Assembly (NCBI GenBank): GCA_002478045.1
Contig: DLLT01000020.1
Coordinates: 1 to 53,850, forward strand
Direction: 5' to 3'
Source of the DNA: Porphyromonadaceae bacterium UBA7555
GTDB taxonomy: Bacteria > Bacteroidota > Bacteroidia > Bacteroidales > Muribaculaceae
Length of the DNA: 53,850 nt
In this document: positions 41,202 through 50,661 of the stretch, piece by piece
Numbering within the stretch: position 1 is the first letter of the stretch
Layout: each line of letters opens with the position of its first letter
Translations under genes and position numbers: made by a program
The notes under the pieces: model-generated
The model's database searches: none
What the model was told of the DNA's origin: nothing
What the model saw: the letters and a program-made list of their open reading frames with translations, nothing else

Positions 41202-41270
41202 TGTGCGTGGTGTTATGACAGCCTTGCATCGATACAGCGCCCGGAAGGGAGCAGCATCGTTTAAGCATCG
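41202..41270 (+). ncRNA. ffs: SRP RNA-like (4.5S) hairpin, ends uncertain
   Basis: The plus strand has GCCCGGAAGGGAGCAGC (41239-41255), which matches the conserved tip of bacterial SRP RNA (CCGGAAGG tetraloop stem followed by AGCAGC), preceded by CAG. Outer pairs CGAU/AUCG (41230-41233 with 41256-41259) and GC-UU/AA-GC (41221-41225 with 41263-41266) extend the helix through an internal loop. The 3' arm overlaps the end of gyrB on the other strand and the 5' and 3' limits are not clear. Confidence 0.5.
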
Positions 41271-43192
41271 ATATTTGCGTAATTGGCGTTTTGTTCTATG
41301 AACTCGCGGCGCGGCTCGACATCTTCGCCCATAAGCATGGAGAATATGCGGTCGGCTTCGACGGCATCGCTGATGTGTACCTTCTTGAGCATGCGATGAC
41401 CGGGTGCCATTGTGGTTTCGCGTAATTCCTTAGCGGACATCTCGCCGAGACCTTTGTATCGCTGTACCGTGGTCTTGGTGCCGTGTTCGTCAATGAATTG
41501 CTGAAGTTGTTGATCGGTCCAGCAATACTCCTCGAGCTTGCCCAGCTTGCACTTGTACAAAGGCGGGGTGGCCAGGTATAGGTAGCCGTTCTCAATGACC
41601 GGACGCATACGACGGAAGAAGAACGTCATCAGCAGCGTAGCAATGTGTGCACCATCGACATCGGCATCGGTCATAATGATAATCTTGTGGTAAGCCAGCT
41701 TCGAAACATTTGGTTCGTGCGGATCTTCCTCGGTGCCTATGGTGACACGCAGTGCGCGGAATAGGTTGGCAATCTCCTCGTTCTCAAAAACTTTATGCTC
41801 CATCGCTTTTTCGACGTTAAGAATTTTGCCGCGCAGCGGAAGTATAGCTTGATAGCGACGGTCGCGAGCATCCTGAGCCGTACCGCCTGCCGAGTCACCT
41901 TCGACGATGAATATTTCGCAGTCCTCGGCCGTGCGCGATGAGCAGTCGCTGAGCTTTCCGGGAAGTCCGCCGCCGCAAAGCGGCGATTTGCGCTGTATGC
42001 GCTGACGTGCATTATAGGCGGCTTGACGTGCCTGTGCAGCCAATACCACTTTATTGACGATGAGCCGTGCTTCGCGCGGATGTTCCTCCAGGTAGGTACC
42101 CAACGCATCGGATACTGCCGTTTGGACAGCGCCTATGACTTCGCTATTACCCAATTTGGTCTTGGTCTGACCCTCGAATTGAGGTTCCATAACCTTGACC
42201 GAGATGACGGCCGTTAGGCCTTCGCGGAAGTCATCACCGTTGATTTCGACCTTGGCATTTTTCAGCAGGTTGTTGTCTTCGGCGTATTTTTTGAGGGTGG
42301 ATGTAAGGCCGCGACGGAAGCCGGTGAGGTGTGTACCTCCCTCTATGGTGTTGATATTGTTGACAAACGAATAGATTGTCTCCGAGTAATTCGTATTATA
42401 CGTCAGAGCCACTTCGATGGGCACACCTTGGCGCTCGACATTGAGGTCGATGACATCGCCGATGAGCGATTCTTTGTTGTGGTCGATATATTCAACAAAT
42501 TCGCGCAGGCCCTTGGCACTATAATATGTCTCGCTACGGGGTTTGCCGTTAGCGTCACGTTCGCGCAAATCGGTGAGCTTTAGCGTGATGCCGGCGTTAA
42601 GGTAAGCCAAGTCGCGCAGACGATTGGACAGCGTGCCGAAATCGTATTCGGTAACGGTGAATATCGTGTCGTCAGGCTTGAATGTAATGGTCGTGCCGGT
42701 GGTGTCGGTCTCGCCGACAACCTTGACGCTTTCCAGCGGATGGCCGAAGTTGTATTCCTGCATATATACCTTGCCGCCGCGGCGCACCTCGGCACGCAAG
42801 TACGAGGACAGAGCATTGACGCAGGATACGCCCACACCGTGTAGACCGCCCGAAACCTTGTAGGTGCCCTTGTCGAATTTACCGCCGGCGTGCAACACCG
42901 TCAGCACCACTTCGAGGGCGCTTTTATGTTCCTTTTCGTGCATATCCACGGGGATACCGCGGCCGTTATCGACGACAGTGATTGAATTGTCCTCGTTGAT
43001 AGTAACTTCGATGTGCGTGGCATATCCGGCGAGGGCTTCGTCTATGGAGTTGTCCACTACTTCGTATACGAGGTGATGGAGACCCTTGGCGGAAATATCG
43101 CCTATGTACATTGCCGGGCGTTTGCGTACAGCTTCCAGACCTTCAAGTACTTGAATATTTGACGCACTGTATTCTTTTTGATTATCTTCCAT
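41261..43192 (-). CDS. gyrB: DNA gyrase subunit B
   Basis: The 643-residue ATPase subunit of DNA gyrase. The GHKL domain shows YEVVDNSIDEALAGYATHI, VVDNGRGIPVDMH and SGGLHGVGVSCVNAL. The TOPRIM domain has IVEGDSAGGTAQ and IIIMTDADVDGAHI. The C-terminal YKGLGEMSAKEL is typical. It is a full-length, insert-free form, monocistronic, with a CTTG-N20-TAAATTTG promoter and a leader of about 120 nt. Confidence 0.98.
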   Translation of the reverse strand: MEDNQKEYSASNIQVLEGLEAVRKRPAMYIGDISAKGLHHLVYEVVDNSIDEALAGYATHIEVTINEDNSITVVDNGRGIPVDMHEKEHKSALEVVLTVLHAGGKFDKGTYKVSGGLHGVGVSCVNALSSYLRAEVRRGGKVYMQEYNFGHPLESVKVVGETDTTGTTITFKPDDTIFTVTEYDFGTLSNRLRDLAYLNAGITLKLTDLRERDANGKPRSETYYSAKGLREFVEYIDHNKESLIGDVIDLNVERQGVPIEVALTYNTNYSETIYSFVNNINTIEGGTHLTGFRRGLTSTLKKYAEDNNLLKNAKVEINGDDFREGLTAVISVKVMEPQFEGQTKTKLGNSEVIGAVQTAVSDALGTYLEEHPREARLIVNKVVLAAQARQAAYNARQRIQRKSPLCGGGLPGKLSDCSSRTAEDCEIFIVEGDSAGGTAQDARDRRYQAILPLRGKILNVEKAMEHKVFENEEIANLFRALRVTIGTEEDPHEPNVSKLAYHKIIIMTDADVDGAHIATLLMTFFFRRMRPVIENGYLYLATPPLYKCKLGKLEEYCWTDQQLQQFIDEHGTKTTVQRYKGLGEMSAKELRETTMAPGHRMLKKVHISDAVEADRIFSMLMGEDVEPRREFIEQNANYANIDA

Positions 43193-43322
43193 GTAGGTGT
43201 GTTTAGAAAAAACGGTGAAAAGCGAAACACTTCCGCACGCCGAGTCTTAGTGATGTCGCGCATCTTCTTTCGCCGACTTTCACGTGCTCTCTGCCATCAG
43301 AAGCCTATCACGCTTTATACTG

Positions 43323-43354
43323 CAAATTTACGACTTTTCGCCGATATAGCCAAG
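43323..43354 (-). promoter_or_regulatory. Promoter of gyrB
   Basis: On the minus strand CTTG (43354-43351), a 20-nt spacer and TAAATTTG (43330-43323). Confidence 0.65.
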
Positions 43355-43412
43355 CCCGACACTGATATAATTTTCGCATTCAATTCTTTGTAGATACGGA
43401 ATGATGCAGGTC

Positions 43413-43444
43413 ATTGCAAATATGAGATTTGTTTTATAACTTTG
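43413..43444 (+). promoter_or_regulatory. Promoter of the aminotransferase-DapF fusion gene
   Basis: ATTG at 43413-43416, a 20-nt spacer and TAACTTTG at 43437-43444. A perfect 8-bp hairpin of CCCTTTTT/AAAAAGGG (43449-43468) begins almost at the predicted transcript start. Confidence 0.7.
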
Positions 43445-43515
43445 CGTTCCCTTTTTTTTCAAAAAGGGCTAAAAAAGCCAACCTATGACAGGATTTATGC
43501 CTGTGCTTCACACTA

Positions 43516-45585
43516 ATGGACAACTACTATAACTTTGACAATGTGGTGGATAGACATGACACCTGTGCCACCAAAATAGAGGAGATGGATCGTAAGTTCG
43601 GCCGACATGATCTACTGCCTTTTTGGATTGCCGATATGGACTTTGAGGCTTGCCCATGCATTATCGATGCATTGCGCCGACGTCTCGATCACGCCGTACT
43701 GGGGTATACTTCCGCGCCTGTCGAATTCTGGGACAGCATCATCTCGTGGCTTGACAGACGCCACGGATGGCACGTTCGGGCTAATGACATCACGTTTATG
43801 CCCGGATTGAAAAAGGCTTTAAGTTTGTGCATCAACTATTTCAGCCGTCCGGGAGATGGCGTTCTAATTCAGCCGCCGGTATATCACTCGTTCCGCAGCG
43901 TAATCGAAGGCAATGGCCGTCGCGTAGTCACCAATCCCCTGAAACTCAATAGCCAAGGCAAATACGACATGGATTTCGATGGACTCGAATCCGTCATAGC
44001 GAGCCAACGGCCGGCCATGATGATTGTCTGCAACCCGCACAATCCCATAGGTTTGCAATGGGATAAGGTGTCACTGGCTCGTGTGGCGTCTATATGCCGC
44101 GCTCATGGCATTGTGCTCGTTTCCGACGAAATATATGGAGATATGATGCTCCATGGGACCAAGCACATACCTACCGCAGATGTCTCGGATGATGCTCGAG
44201 ACGTTACCGTGACTTTAGGCGCTCCGTCCAAGACCTTCAACATTCCCGGTATCGTAAGTGCCTGGGCCGTAGTAAAATCTCCGAGGCTACGCGAGCCATT
44301 CTTCAATTGGCTGTCGGCAAGCGAGTTCAACACTCCGCCCATAGCCGCGATGGTCGCAACACAAGCCGCCTACGACCATGGCGAGGCATGGCTTGACCAA
44401 GTTCTCAAGTATCTGCAAGGAAATATGAATTTTGCTGCACAATATCTTGCCGAAAACGTGCCGAGTGTATCCATGTATCAACCGGATGCTTCATTCACCA
44501 TCTGGCTTGATTTCCGAAAATTGGGTATGCCTCAGGAAGACTTGGTCAAAATGCTGATATGCAATGGCCATTTGGCGCTCAGCGATGGTATGTCCTTTGG
44601 CGTGGAAGGCGAAGGATTTATGCGTATGAATGTAGGTGTACCGCGTGCGGTACTCACCGAGGGGCTACAACGGTTGCAACTTTCCGTCAATCAATGCACG
44701 CACAATCTACATCACACTCCCGAAATCCCGTCAGCCATACCTTTTGTAACAATGCAGGGGCTGGGCAACAAGTTCGTGGTCATCAACTGCTTTGACCGAC
44801 AAATCGGCAATCTATCATCACTCGCTGTCGAAATGAGCCACCGTCACACCGGCCTCGACACCGACGGCATAATTGTCATATTGCCAAGCGACAAAGCCGA
44901 CTGCCGTATGCGTATATTCAATGCCGACGGAACGGAAGCTCAAATGTGCGGCAACGGCATCAGATGTGTAGCAAAGTTTATATCTGACAATCAAATAGCA
45001 AAGACCAATCATATCACAATAGAGACACTCAGCGGCATAAAGTCGCTGCAACTGCACAAGGGACTTGACGGTCTTGTTGAGTGCGTAACCGTAGACATGG
45101 GATTGCCCGTAACATCGCCCGCCAAAGTCCCTGTGAATTTCGCCGGAGATGCGATGCTTGACGCCGGCATCAACGTTGCCGATAAACAAGTGAACGTCAC
45201 AGCTGTATCTATGGGCAATCCGCACGGCGTGGTCTTCGTTGACAGTTTCTCCGACGAGATGGTACGCACACTCGGCCCGCAATTGGAAAAGCACGAAATA
45301 TGGCCCGAACGAGCCAATATCGAGTTTGCACGGACAGATGGCCAAAACACCCTCTCGGTTCGCGCATGGGAACGTGGCGTAGGCGAGACAATGGCCTGCG
45401 GCACAGGCGCATGTGCCGCCGCTGCTGCCGCCGTAATGACACATCGTGTCGACTGGCCCATAACGGTGCGACTACTCGGCGGCAATCTGCTAATCGACCG
45501 AGACAAAGCCACAGGTCATATTCTGATGACCGGTCCGGCTGCCACCCTCCATTCGGGGACGTATTACGTTGATCATAAATGCTGA
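43516..45585 (+). CDS. dapF: MalY/PatB-type aminotransferase fused to diaminopimelate epimerase
   Basis: One uninterrupted 689-residue frame with two enzymes. Residues ~1-395 are a fold-type I PLP enzyme of the MalY/PatB group: LPFWIADMDFEACPCI, CNPHNPIGLQW, VSDEIYGDM and GAPSKTFNIPGI with the PLP lysine at K239. Residues ~410-689 are DapF: MQGLGNKFVVIN, NADGTEAQMCGNGIRC (C478) and ETMACGTGACAAA (C628), so both racemising cysteines are present. The joining linker is about 15 residues. DapF makes meso-diaminopimelate for lysine and peptidoglycan; the N-terminal half may be a cysteine-sulfur lyase or an aminotransferase of the same pathway. It has its own promoter. Confidence 0.93.
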   Translation: MDNYYNFDNVVDRHDTCATKIEEMDRKFGRHDLLPFWIADMDFEACPCIIDALRRRLDHAVLGYTSAPVEFWDSIISWLDRRHGWHVRANDITFMPGLKKALSLCINYFSRPGDGVLIQPPVYHSFRSVIEGNGRRVVTNPLKLNSQGKYDMDFDGLESVIASQRPAMMIVCNPHNPIGLQWDKVSLARVASICRAHGIVLVSDEIYGDMMLHGTKHIPTADVSDDARDVTVTLGAPSKTFNIPGIVSAWAVVKSPRLREPFFNWLSASEFNTPPIAAMVATQAAYDHGEAWLDQVLKYLQGNMNFAAQYLAENVPSVSMYQPDASFTIWLDFRKLGMPQEDLVKMLICNGHLALSDGMSFGVEGEGFMRMNVGVPRAVLTEGLQRLQLSVNQCTHNLHHTPEIPSAIPFVTMQGLGNKFVVINCFDRQIGNLSSLAVEMSHRHTGLDTDGIIVILPSDKADCRMRIFNADGTEAQMCGNGIRCVAKFISDNQIAKTNHITIETLSGIKSLQLHKGLDGLVECVTVDMGLPVTSPAKVPVNFAGDAMLDAGINVADKQVNVTAVSMGNPHGVVFVDSFSDEMVRTLGPQLEKHEIWPERANIEFARTDGQNTLSVRAWERGVGETMACGTGACAAAAAAVMTHRVDWPITVRLLGGNLLIDRDKATGHILMTGPAATLHSGTYYVDHKC

Positions 45586-45593
45586 AACTCGGA

Positions 45594-45617
45594 GTGGGTG
45601 CGCTCGTGTGCGCCCAC
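45594..45617 (+). terminator. Hairpin after the fusion gene
   Basis: An 8-bp stem (45594-45601 with 45610-45617, one G-T pair) with an 8-nt loop, 9 bp past the stop; no T-run. Confidence 0.55.
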
Positions 45618-45692
45618 GCCCAAACCCACCTAAAGTCAACGCGATTAATCAACCTATCGGTACGACATATAACTCCTTTCGCAAAAAATTCG

Positions 45693-45700
45693 TACCTTTG
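45693..45700 (+). promoter_or_regulatory. -7 box of the ftsY operon
   Basis: TACCTTTG followed by C, 125 bp before ftsY; the -33 element is unclear. Confidence 0.55.
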
Positions 45701-45824
45701 CATACTATAATTAACACGCGCGCGACCCGATATAGTCGTGACAGCGACATTCCAATCCGTCACAGCTTGTTCCAAAAGGCTGTAACGGCTTAATTGTTGT
45801 GCATATAAACTTATCAGACACTAT

Positions 45825-46793
45825 ATGTTTGGACTATTTTCCAAGAAAAAGAAGGAGACCCTCGACAAGGGCCTCGAAAAGACAAAAACAGGCCTATTTG
45901 AGAAAATCAAACGAGCTATAGCCGGCCGCAGCACCATCGACGAAGATTTTCTCGACGAACTCGAATATATCTTCATCAGCAGTGACATTGGACCTGAGAC
46001 TTCACTGAAAATTATCAACAGGCTCAAAGACCGCGTAGCCCATGACAAGTACATGGGACCGGACGAGCTCTATAAAATTCTATATGAGGAAGTTTCGGCC
46101 CTACTGGCCAAGGACGAGGTCAAGCCTTCGGGTCTTGGCGACTTTGAGGTTCCGGCAGATAAGCGCCCATACGTCATTATGGTCGTCGGCGTCAACGGCG
46201 TAGGCAAAACCACCACCATCGGAAAATTGGCCCACCTGTACAAGTGCGCAGGGAATAAGGTGATGCTCGGCGCCGCAGACACCTTCCGCGCCGCAGCCAT
46301 CGAGCAACTCGAAGTATGGGCTCAGCGCGCCGATGTCCCCATCGTAAAACAGCACATCAACGCCGACCCGGCAGCTGTGGCTTACGACACCCTTTCATCT
46401 GCCGTAGCACAACATATTGACGTAGTGCTCATTGACACCGCCGGACGACTGCACAATAAAAGCACGCTAATGGAGGAATTGTCCAAAATAAAGCGTGTGA
46501 TGCAGCGCGTAATACCCGATGCACCGCACGAAGTGTTGCTGGTATTGGACGGCAGTACGGGACAGAATGCCTTCGAACAAGCACGACAGTTTGCCGCTGC
46601 AACACAGGTTACCGAACTGGCAGTGACCAAGTTGGACGGTACGGCCAAGGGCGGCGTCATCATAGGCATAAGCGATGAATTACAAGTCCCGGTAAAGTAT
46701 ATCGGGCTGGGCGAAGGTATCGACGACTTGCAGGTATTTGACCGTCAGGAATTTGTGCGCTCGTTATTTGACAACGGTTCTGCAAAAATTTGA
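45825..46793 (+). CDS. ftsY: Signal recognition particle receptor FtsY
   Basis: A 322-residue SRP-GTPase that docks ribosome-SRP complexes at the membrane. It has a short lysine-rich N-terminus instead of the long acidic A domain of E. coli. The N domain is followed by GVNGVGKTTTIGKLA (G1, about 124-138), DTFRAAAIEQLEVW, LIDTAGRLHNK (G3), TKLDGTAKGG (G4) and IGLGEGIDDLQVF. It leads ftsY-rimO-menF; rimO starts 16 bp later. Confidence 0.98.
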   Translation: MFGLFSKKKKETLDKGLEKTKTGLFEKIKRAIAGRSTIDEDFLDELEYIFISSDIGPETSLKIINRLKDRVAHDKYMGPDELYKILYEEVSALLAKDEVKPSGLGDFEVPADKRPYVIMVVGVNGVGKTTTIGKLAHLYKCAGNKVMLGAADTFRAAAIEQLEVWAQRADVPIVKQHINADPAAVAYDTLSSAVAQHIDVVLIDTAGRLHNKSTLMEELSKIKRVMQRVIPDAPHEVLLVLDGSTGQNAFEQARQFAAATQVTELAVTKLDGTAKGGVIIGISDELQVPVKYIGLGEGIDDLQVFDRQEFVRSLFDNGSAKI

Positions 46794-46809
46794 TTTTTTA
46801 GATCGCAAA

Positions 46810-48123
46810 ATGGATATGGAGCAAAAGAGGGTATCCATCATCACCATGGGTTGTTCCAAGAATCTCGTGGACAGCGAGAGGGTGATGCGTATGCTTAACG
46901 ACGCCGGATTTTCAGTAGACCACGACAGCAACGACATCAACGGTGCCGATGAAGTCATCATCAACACCTGCGGATTTATAGGCGATGCAAAGGAAGAATC
47001 CATAAATATGATTTTGGAATGCGCCAAGGCGCGCACCCAAGGTCGTATAGGCGGACTTACCGTTATGGGATGCCTATCGCAGCGCTACCGCGATGAATTG
47101 GCAGCCGAAATCCCGGAAGTGGACCGCTGGTACGGCAAATTCGACTGGGTGGACGTCGCCCGCGACCTGGCACATACGCACCCGTCATCGGCACTTTGGG
47201 AGAGAGTGCTCACCACCCCACCCCATCACGCTTACATAAAAATCAGCGAAGGCTGCAACCGCTTTTGCGCCTTTTGCGCCATACCTCTGATTACAGGACG
47301 GCATCATTCGCGCCCGGCCGATGAAATTGTTGCCGAAGTACAGGAACTGGCACGCCGCGGCGTACGCGAGTTCAACATCATAGCGCAGGACCTCAGCAGC
47401 TACGGTCAAGACCTGGGGCTGAAAGGAGCGCTTGCCCCGCTATTGGAACGTCTCGCAGCCATCGATGGAGTACATTGGATACGTCTGCACTATGCCTACC
47501 CCGCCGACTTCCCCTACGAAATTCTGCCGGTAATGGCTGCGCACGACAACATCTGCAAATATCTCGACATCGCCTTGCAGCACAGCAGCGACAAGGTGCT
47601 CGCGAATATGCGACGACACATCACGCGGGCCGAGACGGTCAATCTGCTTGCACGCATACGCCGCGAAGTTCCGGGCATACACATCCGCACCACCCTAATG
47701 GTGGGCTTTCCGGGCGAGGGCGAGGCCGAATTCGAGGACTTGCTGGAATTTGTCCGCGAACAACGCTTTGAGCGCATGGGCGCCTTCGCTTACTGCGAAG
47801 AAGAAGGCACCTACGGCGCAACTCACTACCAAGACAACATCCCCGAGCAGGAGAAACAACGGCGCCTTGACATCTTGATGGAGGAACAGCAGCAGATTTC
47901 GGCCGAAATAAACCTCGCCAAAGTCGGACAAACCATCGAAGTCGTGGTCGATAGCATCGGGGACGAATACGTCACCTGCCGAAGCCAATGGGACTCGCCC
48001 GAAGTTGACCCGGAAGTGCTAATTCCGCGTACAAGCGTGTCGACAGACCTTCATCCGGGAATGTTTATCAACGCAACAATTACTGAGGCTCTGCCATACG
48101 ACCTTATAGGAGTTCAGGCATGA
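46810..48123 (+). CDS. rimO: Ribosomal protein uS12 methylthiotransferase
   Basis: A 437-residue radical-SAM enzyme that methylthiolates an aspartate of S12. The UPF0004 domain holds Fe-S cysteines in GCSKNLVDSE, NTCGFIGDAKEE and MGCLSQRY; the radical-SAM CxxxCxxC is in SEGCNRFCAFCAIP; a TRAM domain ends the protein. I chose the ATG at 46810 because the family begins a few residues before the first cysteine motif; the frame is open further into ftsY. Its stop overlaps the menF start (ATGA). Confidence 0.97.
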   Translation: MDMEQKRVSIITMGCSKNLVDSERVMRMLNDAGFSVDHDSNDINGADEVIINTCGFIGDAKEESINMILECAKARTQGRIGGLTVMGCLSQRYRDELAAEIPEVDRWYGKFDWVDVARDLAHTHPSSALWERVLTTPPHHAYIKISEGCNRFCAFCAIPLITGRHHSRPADEIVAEVQELARRGVREFNIIAQDLSSYGQDLGLKGALAPLLERLAAIDGVHWIRLHYAYPADFPYEILPVMAAHDNICKYLDIALQHSSDKVLANMRRHITRAETVNLLARIRREVPGIHIRTTLMVGFPGEGEAEFEDLLEFVREQRFERMGAFAYCEEEGTYGATHYQDNIPEQEKQRRLDILMEEQQQISAEINLAKVGQTIEVVVDSIGDEYVTCRSQWDSPEVDPEVLIPRTSVSTDLHPGMFINATITEALPYDLIGVQA

Positions 48124-49214
48124 CATTTTCACAGACAGAAAGCCAACCGCGCAATTTGCATAGCCGAGCAAGCCAAAACATACTTAAGGCTATGCGCCAT
48201 GCCTTGACCTCAGGGTTACGAGCTGCCATATACAGCATCCCGGGGTCGGATGAACTGCGCTGGATTTGCGGAGACGAACCGCGTCTCAGCTCACGCCGAC
48301 TTGTCGCCGTGGACTTTGCTCGTCCTTATTCATCGGGCATAGCAATATACGATGGACTCACCCCGGACGAGGCGCTACAAGCTACCGGTACGGCAATGAC
48401 GACTGCGCCTATATGTACCGACAGCACCGATGAGGCGCAATACATGTCCGACATCGAGAGCATCAAACAAGCGGTAGCCAAGCGCACAGGAAAAGCAGTA
48501 TTATCCCGTATTATTTGCGGACAATCACAGGCACTGTCCAAGGACACCGTGGCCGTCGCTCTGGATTATTTCAAAAGGACGCCGAATAATTTCAATATCC
48601 TGCTGCATACGCCCGAAACCGGGACTTGGATAATCTCAACACCCGAACGATTACTGGCGATGGAATTAGATTCCGGCCGAATATCGACTATGGCCTTAGC
48701 CGGCACCATGCCGACCCCGGCAGACGGATTGTGTCAGTGGGACATCAAAAACATCCGCGAACAGGCCATAGTTTCGGACGAAATCATCCGCCAACTCAAT
48801 AAAGCACACGTACACAACATCCGTACATCGACCTGCAACGTAACCAGCGGCGCCGTAGCACATATCTGCACACACATATACGGCACAGTTGATTCGCCCA
48901 AAGACTACCGCAAGCTACTGGATATTCTGAGTCCGACTCCGGCACTCGGCGGATGGCCGCGCTATCTCGCGCTTCAACTTATTCGCAAGTACGAAAAACA
49001 TCCGCGACAGCTCTACGGCGGATACATATCCGTAGAGGACGACAAGATCGCGCAAGCATATGTAACTTTGCGGTGCGCCCTAACCGACAACCAAGGCCGG
49101 TATTGTATATATACCGGTAGTGGAATTCTATCGAACTCGCACGCCGAAGCCGAGCGAGACGAAACGGCATTGAAAGCCTCGGGGCTTCTAAACTCTATCC
49201 TCAACAGCATTTGA
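48120..49214 (+). CDS. menF: Isochorismate synthase (menaquinone)
   Basis: A 364-residue chorismate-utilising enzyme. The C-terminal catalytic domain shows STPERLLAM, MALAGTMPTPAD, LSPTPALGGWPR and YGGYIS, together with the late EAERDETALKA segment that binds Mg. The N-terminal part is short, as in other Bacteroidales forms. It supplies isochorismate to MenD, 29 kb away, and is coupled to rimO by a 4-bp overlap. The next gene begins 4 bp later. Confidence 0.92.
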   Translation: MTFSQTESQPRNLHSRASQNILKAMRHALTSGLRAAIYSIPGSDELRWICGDEPRLSSRRLVAVDFARPYSSGIAIYDGLTPDEALQATGTAMTTAPICTDSTDEAQYMSDIESIKQAVAKRTGKAVLSRIICGQSQALSKDTVAVALDYFKRTPNNFNILLHTPETGTWIISTPERLLAMELDSGRISTMALAGTMPTPADGLCQWDIKNIREQAIVSDEIIRQLNKAHVHNIRTSTCNVTSGAVAHICTHIYGTVDSPKDYRKLLDILSPTPALGGWPRYLALQLIRKYEKHPRQLYGGYISVEDDKIAQAYVTLRCALTDNQGRYCIYTGSGILSNSHAEAERDETALKASGLLNSILNSI

Positions 49215-49218
49215 CCTA

Positions 49219-50661
49219 ATGGACAACGAAAAAGACACTCAGCAAAATCAAGACAAGCAAAACAAGCCCGCGCCTTCGCGTGCACTCGCCGTACTTGCAC
49301 TCGCCGTCGCCATCATAGCGGCATTGTCGCTATGCCCATGGGGCAAGTGGACCGATAATTACCTAAAGGATTTCAACCTCCTTGCAGACATCACCGATGG
49401 CGGAGAGGCAAAAGCCACGGCAGAGGAAATCGTAGACCCCGAGTTGGAACACGCCCTCAACGAATCGGAGCACGAACATACCAAAAGCGACACAAGCTCA
49501 ACATCCCAAGGGACAGCCGGAGTAGATGATGCTGCAATTATGCCCGATTCGGCACACGTCCGAGCAGCCACACCCGCCCCGCGCAATGCGGCCGGAGACG
49601 TTCTCATCGAAGATTACTCAAAAGCAAATGCGGGATTGCAAAAACTGCGCTCGGCCATAGCCTCGGGCCGGCAGGCACGTATAGCCGTCATAGGCGACAG
49701 CTACATCGAAGGAGATATACTCACGGGTGACCTGCGCCGCGACCTGCGCAAAGTATACGGCGGTGCCGGGGTCGGATATATGTATATGCAGAGCGAAATT
49801 CCCGGATTTCGCCGTACGATACGACAGACTTGCTCGGGGTGGAAACAGGTGGACATCCGCAAAGGCGCCAAAGACGCTTACCGCTCGCTATCGGGCGAAT
49901 ATTTTGTCAGCACCGCCAAGTCTCAAACGACTTTCAAAGCAGCCAAAGGCGAGATGGGATGGTCGCGCACACGACTATTATGTATAGCCCCGGAAGGAGG
50001 CAGCATCACTATATCCACCGATGGCGGGACAAACACCTACACCTTGTCGGCTTCATCCAAGGTGCAATGCATTCTCTCGGAAGGGACAACCAAGAAGGCA
50101 TCCATCTCAACTACCACTCCGGGCATTGTGGTCTTGGGTGCATACCTCGATGGCTCCAACGGCATCGCAGTTGACTGCATGTCCCTGCGAGGCAATTCGG
50201 GCGTAGCCAACCGCAAGACCAATATCGACCTTGCTGCGCAAATGCGGCAATACGTTGATTACGACCTGATAATCATCGAATACGGAATAAATGCCCTAAC
50301 TTCCAAGCAGAAGTCCTATGGCGGATACTCCAAGCTGATGGTTTCGTTGATTCACCGCCTACGCACCTGCTATCCCAACGCAGACATTATGGTTATGGGC
50401 ATCGGCGACCGAGGACAAAAATCGGGTACTCAAGTCAAGTCTATACCTACGGCACAAGCTATGGTAGACGCCCAACGCGATGCCGCACGCTTCGGAGGCG
50501 CACTATTCTGGGACACACGCGCTGCTATGGGCGGCGAAAATGCCGCCATCGAATGGCGCGAAGCCGGCGAAATAAATCCGGACTATATACACCTCAACGC
50601 CAAGGGCGGCAGCCGCCTGGCTATACTGTTATATAACGCTATCGTTGCCGCTCTCAAATGA
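49219..50661 (+). CDS. Membrane-anchored SGNH hydrolase-family protein
   Basis: A 480-residue protein with a cytoplasmic Asn/Gln/Lys-rich N-tail, one membrane helix (about 21-39) and a Glu/Thr/Ser-rich linker to about residue 125. The SGNH domain follows: VIGDSYIEGD with the nucleophile S161, IIIEYGINAL, and DYIHLNAKGG with the Asp/His pair. Such proteins act in the periplasm on acyl esters of glycans. It starts 4 bp after menF and overlaps the next gene by 4 bp. Confidence 0.87.
   Translation: MDNEKDTQQNQDKQNKPAPSRALAVLALAVAIIAALSLCPWGKWTDNYLKDFNLLADITDGGEAKATAEEIVDPELEHALNESEHEHTKSDTSSTSQGTAGVDDAAIMPDSAHVRAATPAPRNAAGDVLIEDYSKANAGLQKLRSAIASGRQARIAVIGDSYIEGDILTGDLRRDLRKVYGGAGVGYMYMQSEIPGFRRTIRQTCSGWKQVDIRKGAKDAYRSLSGEYFVSTAKSQTTFKAAKGEMGWSRTRLLCIAPEGGSITISTDGGTNTYTLSASSKVQCILSEGTTKKASISTTTPGIVVLGAYLDGSNGIAVDCMSLRGNSGVANRKTNIDLAAQMRQYVDYDLIIIEYGINALTSKQKSYGGYSKLMVSLIHRLRTCYPNADIMVMGIGDRGQKSGTQVKSIPTAQAMVDAQRDAARFGGALFWDTRAAMGGENAAIEWREAGEINPDYIHLNAKGGSRLAILLYNAIVAALK

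Noticed and set aside
43449..43468. CCCTTTTT/AAAAAGGG hairpin as an attenuator of the fusion gene
   Set aside because: It is perfect but short and A/T-rich, lies right at the transcript start and has no T-run after it; I could not support an attenuation role.
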